Assembly: GCA_016218495.1 (NCBI GenBank)
Contig: JACRDU010000074.1
Coordinates: forward strand, 1 to 42,620
DNA from: Elusimicrobiota bacterium
GTDB lineage: Bacteria > Elusimicrobiota > Elusimicrobia > UBA1565
Direction: 5' to 3'
Length of the DNA stretch: 42,620 nt
Of this stretch, positions 38,770 through 42,620 are shown one piece after another (positions within the stretch are counted from its first letter, which is position 1; each line of letters opens with the position of its first letter). Below the pieces are notes generated by a model, which saw nothing but the letters and a program-made list of their open reading frames with translations, did no database searches and was not told the origin of the DNA. Made by a program: the position numbers and the translations under genes.

Positions 38770-41700
38770 GTGGACGACGCGTCCTTGTCGCTGGTCGCTT
38801 ATTACGACCCGGACTACCCGTCGGGCTGGGTCCATTCCCCGGAGCTGATTGCCGGGCATATGGCCCAGCGTCACGGCTTCGTCGTCCTGGACGCCCGGCG
38901 GCTGGGCGCCTGGATGCGCGCCGTGGTGGCGGCCGGGACGGCGCCGACGACGGTCTGCGTGCTGACGATGGGCATAGCGCCCGACACCATAGCCGAGCGG
39001 TTGTGGATGTCGACCACGGCGCGCCGCTACCTCGACGCGGGGGGGAGGCTGGTCTGGATCGGAGACGTGCCTTTCTATTACCAGGGGCGCCGCGGCGGGG
39101 CGAAGAAGGAGTGGGGGGACGCCGGCCAGCAGAAGATCCTCGGACTAAGCCATATCTGGGCGGGGGAAGGTCCCCCCGCCGTCACGGAAGCGGGGCGCGC
39201 CTGGGGTCTGGAGCTGCCCGACGCCGCCGAGCGCTGCGCCAAGGCTTCGGCGGTGACGGCCCTGACCCAGGTCGGGGTGCGCGCGGCCAGCTGGCACAAG
39301 GTCTACAATCCCAAGCACCCGCTGCAGGGCTTCCTGCGCTACCGGGGCGGGGCCTTCGGCTGCCCGCATTGGAACGCCAAGTGCAACGAGCTCTACCGCT
39401 TTGCGCTGCGCGGGTTCGCCGAGCCGTTCCGCGCGCCGCGCAGCTGGGACGACCCCTCCCATGACGGCACGGCGCGGGCGGTTTTCTCGGACCCCCGCTA
39501 CCCGGCCTCCTGGTCGCCCGATGCGGAGGCGTCGGCCCGGCGCCTCGCCGAGGCGCACGGCTTCAAGCCGTTGGACGCCGACGCCCTGGCCGCCTGGATG
39601 CGCGCGAAGGTGGCGCGCGGGGCGGCGGGCTCGGTCTGCGCCATCGTGCACGGGGCGGCCCCCGACACGGTCTACGACCGGACCTCGCCGCAGTGCCTGG
39701 CCCGGCGCTACATGGACGCCGGCGGCCGTCTGGTCTGGGCGGGGGACGTGCCGTTCCTGTACCGCGGGCGCCGCGACGGGGGGCACGACGGCAACAGCGA
39801 CACCGGCACGCATGAGGCCGTGCTCGACATCCCGGTGCGCTGGGACTGGGAGGTGGGCGCGGCGCCGTCCTTGACCGAGGCCGGCAAGGCCTGGGGCATG
39901 AGGACGCCGGATGAGGCGGCGCGCTGCGTCGACGCCTCCTGCGTCAGCGTCGTGCTGGCCGGCTCCGGCCCCTACGCTTCCTCCTGGCTCAAGACCTACG
40001 ACAAGGGTACGCCGGGCAGCGGCTTCCTGCGCTTCCGCGGAGGGGCCTTCGCGGGCCCGTCCCAAGCCGACGAGCTGGCCGCCGTCGCCCTTCAGGGGCT
40101 GCCTCCCCCTGCGGCCGGCCGCGGCATCGCCCTGCCCGAACCCGAAGGGAAGTTGGCGGGCAGCGGCGCCTTCGTCGTGGACCGCGCCCGGGCGCTGGAG
40201 AAGATCCGGCGCTTCATGCTGCCCAGCGCCGAATCCTTCATCTTCCCGCTGGCGCGGGCCGCCTCGGCGGTCGGGGCGGAGCTCTTCCGGGTCGAAGACG
40301 CACACGACGGGCGGACCGTCTCCTTCGACGGGCGGGGCTTCCCGGCGGAGCTCCTGGCCGACCCGTTCTCCCCGCTGGTGGCGGGGACGCCGGACGCCGG
40401 GGCGCGTTCCCTGGCCGTGGCGCTGTTGACCGTTATGCGCGCATCTCCCCTGGAGGTTCAGCTGATCGAGTCCCAGGGCGGAGCCGTCAGCGGGGTACGC
40501 ATCCTCCCCGATCTGCGCCTCGAGCCGATTCCTCCCGCGCCGGGTACGGCGTTCGGCACCACAGTGCGCGTCATCGGCAGCAACCTCCCTGGGGCCGCGG
40601 AGCTGATGGACATGCTGCGCCTGCGCGCCCCGGGCTTCGCCGCGCTGGAGCCGAAGTCGCGGGGGCCGGCCGACCCGCTGGCGCGGCGATTCACAGCCGG
40701 GCCGGTGTCGGGGCTGCTGCGCGTGCCCGGACGGCCGGCCGTGGCCAGCCAGCTCGACCTGTGCGTCCACGGGGTCAGCGCGGGGCCGGCCTCCTTGATC
40801 CTGCCCGCCCTGCAGGTGGAGGGCTGGGTCAACGACGACAGGCTCTCCTTGAACGCCTCGCTGTCCGGCGTCGTGCGCGACGAGCACTGGGAGGACCTGG
40901 CTCCCGCGCTTGCGGCCGAGGCGGAGCAGCTGGCTTTGGCGGCCGCCGCTTTCCTGACCGAGTCGCTCCCCCGGCGCCAGGAGGCCTTGGCGGGCTTCGG
41001 CGGGGCCGCGCTATGGCGCCGCGCCTTGGCCCCCGCCGCCCTCGGCGCGGCAGGGCGGGCTCTGGCCGCGGCCGTCGGGGCGGCGACCGACGACGCGGCG
41101 GAGGAGGACCTCGAGGCGCAGGCCAGGGCGGCGCGCTGGCTGCGCGAGGCCGCCGGGCGCCTGCTCTCGGACCTGGACCGTGACCGGCCGGGCGCGCTGC
41201 GCCAGGCCCTATGGGGAGCGCCGCTGCTGACGGGCGTCGACGGGGAGGCGATGTCCTTGCAGACCCTCGAGCTGCGCCGGCGCGCCGAGGGGGTCGTGCG
41301 CTTCTCTGCCCGATACCGGCCGGGGGCCCGGCTCTCCGCCCCCGTGGTCTGGGCCGAGGACGGCGCGGCGGCGGCCCTGCTGAAGAAACTCTTCGGAGAC
41401 GCGGTGGAGGACCTCGGCGCCGACTTGAGCTCCGTCACACCCTCCGCGGCAGCAGGCCGCGCGGGAGCGCTGGAGCGGGCCGGGGCCGGGGCGCCGCTGA
41501 CGCGCCGGCTGCTGGAGCCCGAGGGCGAGGTCGGCCTGCGCGCCGGCCCCGCCGCCGGGATGCGGCTCTTCGGGCTGACGGGAGGCCGCCCGGGCCGCTT
41601 CCGCTCCGTGGCGTCGCTGCTGCGCATCGACGCGGCGCGGGAGGGGGCCCCCGACGATGCGATGCTGGGTGAAGCCCTGGCCCGGGTCGACGCTCTCTAT

Positions 41701-42620
41701 CGCGGGCTGTGTTCCGACGTGGCCTGTCCGGTGGCGCGCGGCTTCCTCGGCACCCTCTTCCATGGCCAGCGACGCGCCGAAGCCGAACTGCGCGAGGCCG
41801 CCGCGCTTGAGCACCTGCGCGACTACCTGCAATGGAGCCTCGAACCGTCGCGCTCGGCCGGGCGCGAATGGGTCCGCGCCGTGCCGCTCTTCGAGTCGTC
41901 GGCCGGCTGGCTGTCCTTCGATGCCGTGGCCGACCTGCGGCGCCGGCACGGCGCCCTGGTCGTCGTCCAGGCCCCCTCCAGCCAAGGCTTCCTGCCCAGG
42001 CTGCACGGAGGTGAGGCCGCGCTGCGCCGGCTGCGCGCCCTCTTCCCCGGGCTGGCCTGGGCGAAGGCGCAGCGATTCGGGAGGACGGTCCTCCTCAAGG
42101 CCCCGCCGCTGCCGCGCTGCGGGCACCAGGCCCCCTTCGGCTGCCTGGCCGAGGGCGAACTGTGCGGGGTGCGCGTGCACCTGGCGGTGAACGCGGCGGG
42201 GGACGCCGTGGCCTACCCGCTGCCCGCCGGCGAGCCCGCCCCGCTGGCCCTGGAGGACGCCAAGGACCTTGCGGCCGACGCCGCCCTGGCCGTGCTGTTC
42301 CGTGCGCCGGCGGCAGTCCAGCCTGGAGAGCATCCTTGGCGCAAGTTCCTTCTGCGCGCCGTCGCGGCCGTCCTGGCCCCGCTGCCCGGGCCGCCCGAAC
42401 GGGGCGCCCTCCTCGAGCTCCTGTCGACGGCGGACCTGTTCCGTTCCCCTTGGGGGCCGAAGAGCCTGCTGGAATTCTCCTGGGGCGGCCCGAGCCTCTA
42501 CGCCCGGCCCGGGCAGGACGCCGAGGGGGCCTCCTCCATCTTGGACGATGCCGACCTGGCCCTGCTGCGCACGCTCTGGCCGCGCGAGGCCAAGCTCCTG
42601 CTGACGGCGGACGAGCACCA
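38770..42620 (+). CDS. Giant protein with duplicated N-terminal module and HSP90-like core (3' end outside the window)
   Basis: Open without interruption to the last base, at least 1283 residues. Residues about 10-225 and 237-455 are two copies of one module at a period of 227 residues; compare RRYLDAGGRLVWIGDVPF (from 85) and RRYMDAGGRLVWAGDVPF (from 312). The module looks Rossmann- or amidotransferase-like, which is inference. From Val470 the HSP90-like core shared with the 26856-27986 protein begins (VDRARALEKIRRF, then FDG at 519-521), with HGVSAG and LSLNASLSGVVRDEHWEDL further on. The remaining part contains several units of the pattern PL-x-G-x-SL followed by D-x-LL-x-LW. No signal peptide or membrane helix is seen. 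The start is GTG 38770, six bases after TATACT. Confidence 0.75.
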   Translation, partial: MDDASLSLVAYYDPDYPSGWVHSPELIAGHMAQRHGFVVLDARRLGAWMRAVVAAGTAPTTVCVLTMGIAPDTIAERLWMSTTARRYLDAGGRLVWIGDVPFYYQGRRGGAKKEWGDAGQQKILGLSHIWAGEGPPAVTEAGRAWGLELPDAAERCAKASAVTALTQVGVRAASWHKVYNPKHPLQGFLRYRGGAFGCPHWNAKCNELYRFALRGFAEPFRAPRSWDDPSHDGTARAVFSDPRYPASWSPDAEASARRLAEAHGFKPLDADALAAWMRAKVARGAAGSVCAIVHGAAPDTVYDRTSPQCLARRYMDAGGRLVWAGDVPFLYRGRRDGGHDGNSDTGTHEAVLDIPVRWDWEVGAAPSLTEAGKAWGMRTPDEAARCVDASCVSVVLAGSGPYASSWLKTYDKGTPGSGFLRFRGGAFAGPSQADELAAVALQGLPPPAAGRGIALPEPEGKLAGSGAFVVDRARALEKIRRFMLPSAESFIFPLARAASAVGAELFRVEDAHDGRTVSFDGRGFPAELLADPFSPLVAGTPDAGARSLAVALLTVMRASPLEVQLIESQGGAVSGVRILPDLRLEPIPPAPGTAFGTTVRVIGSNLPGAAELMDMLRLRAPGFAALEPKSRGPADPLARRFTAGPVSGLLRVPGRPAVASQLDLCVHGVSAGPASLILPALQVEGWVNDDRLSLNASLSGVVRDEHWEDLAPALAAEAEQLALAAAAFLTESLPRRQEALAGFGGAALWRRALAPAALGAAGRALAAAVGAATDDAAEEDLEAQARAARWLREAAGRLLSDLDRDRPGALRQALWGAPLLTGVDGEAMSLQTLELRRRAEGVVRFSARYRPGARLSAPVVWAEDGAAAALLKKLFGDAVEDLGADLSSVTPSAAAGRAGALERAGAGAPLTRRLLEPEGEVGLRAGPAAGMRLFGLTGGRPGRFRSVASLLRIDAAREGAPDDAMLGEALARVDALYRGLCSDVACPVARGFLGTLFHGQRRAEAELREAAALEHLRDYLQWSLEPSRSAGREWVRAVPLFESSAGWLSFDAVADLRRRHGALVVVQAPSSQGFLPRLHGGEAALRRLRALFPGLAWAKAQRFGRTVLLKAPPLPRCGHQAPFGCLAEGELCGVRVHLAVNAAGDAVAYPLPAGEPAPLALEDAKDLAADAALAVLFRAPAAVQPGEHPWRKFLLRAVAAVLAPLPGPPERGALLELLSTADLFRSPWGPKSLLEFSWGGPSLYARPGQDAEGASSILDDADLALLRTLWPREAKLLLTADEH

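Noticed and set aside
40458-41627. Open frames on the minus strand opposite the giant gene
   Set aside because: They are Ser/Arg/Ala-rich shadows. The plus-strand frame is open for over 3.8 kb, carries an internal duplication and is homologous to another protein in the window.

Overview
The window is GC-rich, gene-dense chromosomal DNA from a Gram-negative bacterium. The envelope genes (TesA, a LolD/YbbA-type ATPase, FtsX-like permease, signal peptides, a lipobox, type IV pilus retraction ATPase) support that. The mixture of PilT, membrane pyrophosphatase, CDP-sugar genes, Ser/Thr kinases and WD40 proteins would suit an Elusimicrobiota-like or deltaproteobacterial-like lineage, but this is inference and no marker gene here settles it. 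No rRNA, tRNA or CRISPR array was seen, and no gene-free stretch exceeds 300 bases.

Layout. 126-1954 (+): pilT and a SMUG1-type uracil-DNA glycosylase. 1951-4189 (-): fluoride channel crcB, DUF190 and a membrane Ser/Thr kinase. 4225-5913 (+): ettA. 5915-6898: a REP-associated tyrosine transposase element with inverted ends. 6877-10711 (-): gdhA, rfbG, rfbH. 10833-13801 (+): membrane pyrophosphatase and a frameshifted DUF456 gene. 13798-14835 (-): a GrpB-exonuclease fusion, divergent from a sigma54 activator lacking its DNA-binding domain and an aminotransferase (14899-17324, +). 17325-19589 (-): a large secreted protein of unknown function. 19700-20518 (+): a nitrilase-family hydrolase ending inside a 78-bp palindromic element with the same termini as the transposon. 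20576-23648 (-): a Cys-rich small protein and single-chain gcvP. 23695-27986 (-): a WD40 pseudokinase and a degenerate HSP90-like protein. 28066-28878 (+): a secreted 31-residue-repeat protein. 28879-30656: divergent MOSC protein and proline iminopeptidase. 30667-33891 (-): phoB, a PhoR-like kinase, DUF47 and a phosphate transporter, with a Pho-box-like site inside. 33904-38244 (-): a small membrane protein, tesA, ATPase and permease. 38311-38748 (+): DUF1499. 38770 to the end (+): a very large protein running off the window that shares the HSP90-like module with the 26856-27986 gene.

Expression logic. Genes that open a transcript very often have a -10-like hexamer only 5-7 bases before the start codon and no Shine-Dalgarno, as expected for leaderless mRNAs. 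Downstream genes are usually coupled by GTGA or ATGA overlaps. Convergent genes mostly touch or overlap. The two convergent junctions between 5911-6898 and 20497-20578 are occupied by the transposon and its non-autonomous relative, whose 5' arm supplies the stop codon of the adjoining gene.

Strongest leads: the transposon/REP pair and its placement, the mirror-image 35-bp divergent promoters, and the HSP90-like/pseudokinase/WD40 gene set with its giant paralogue.
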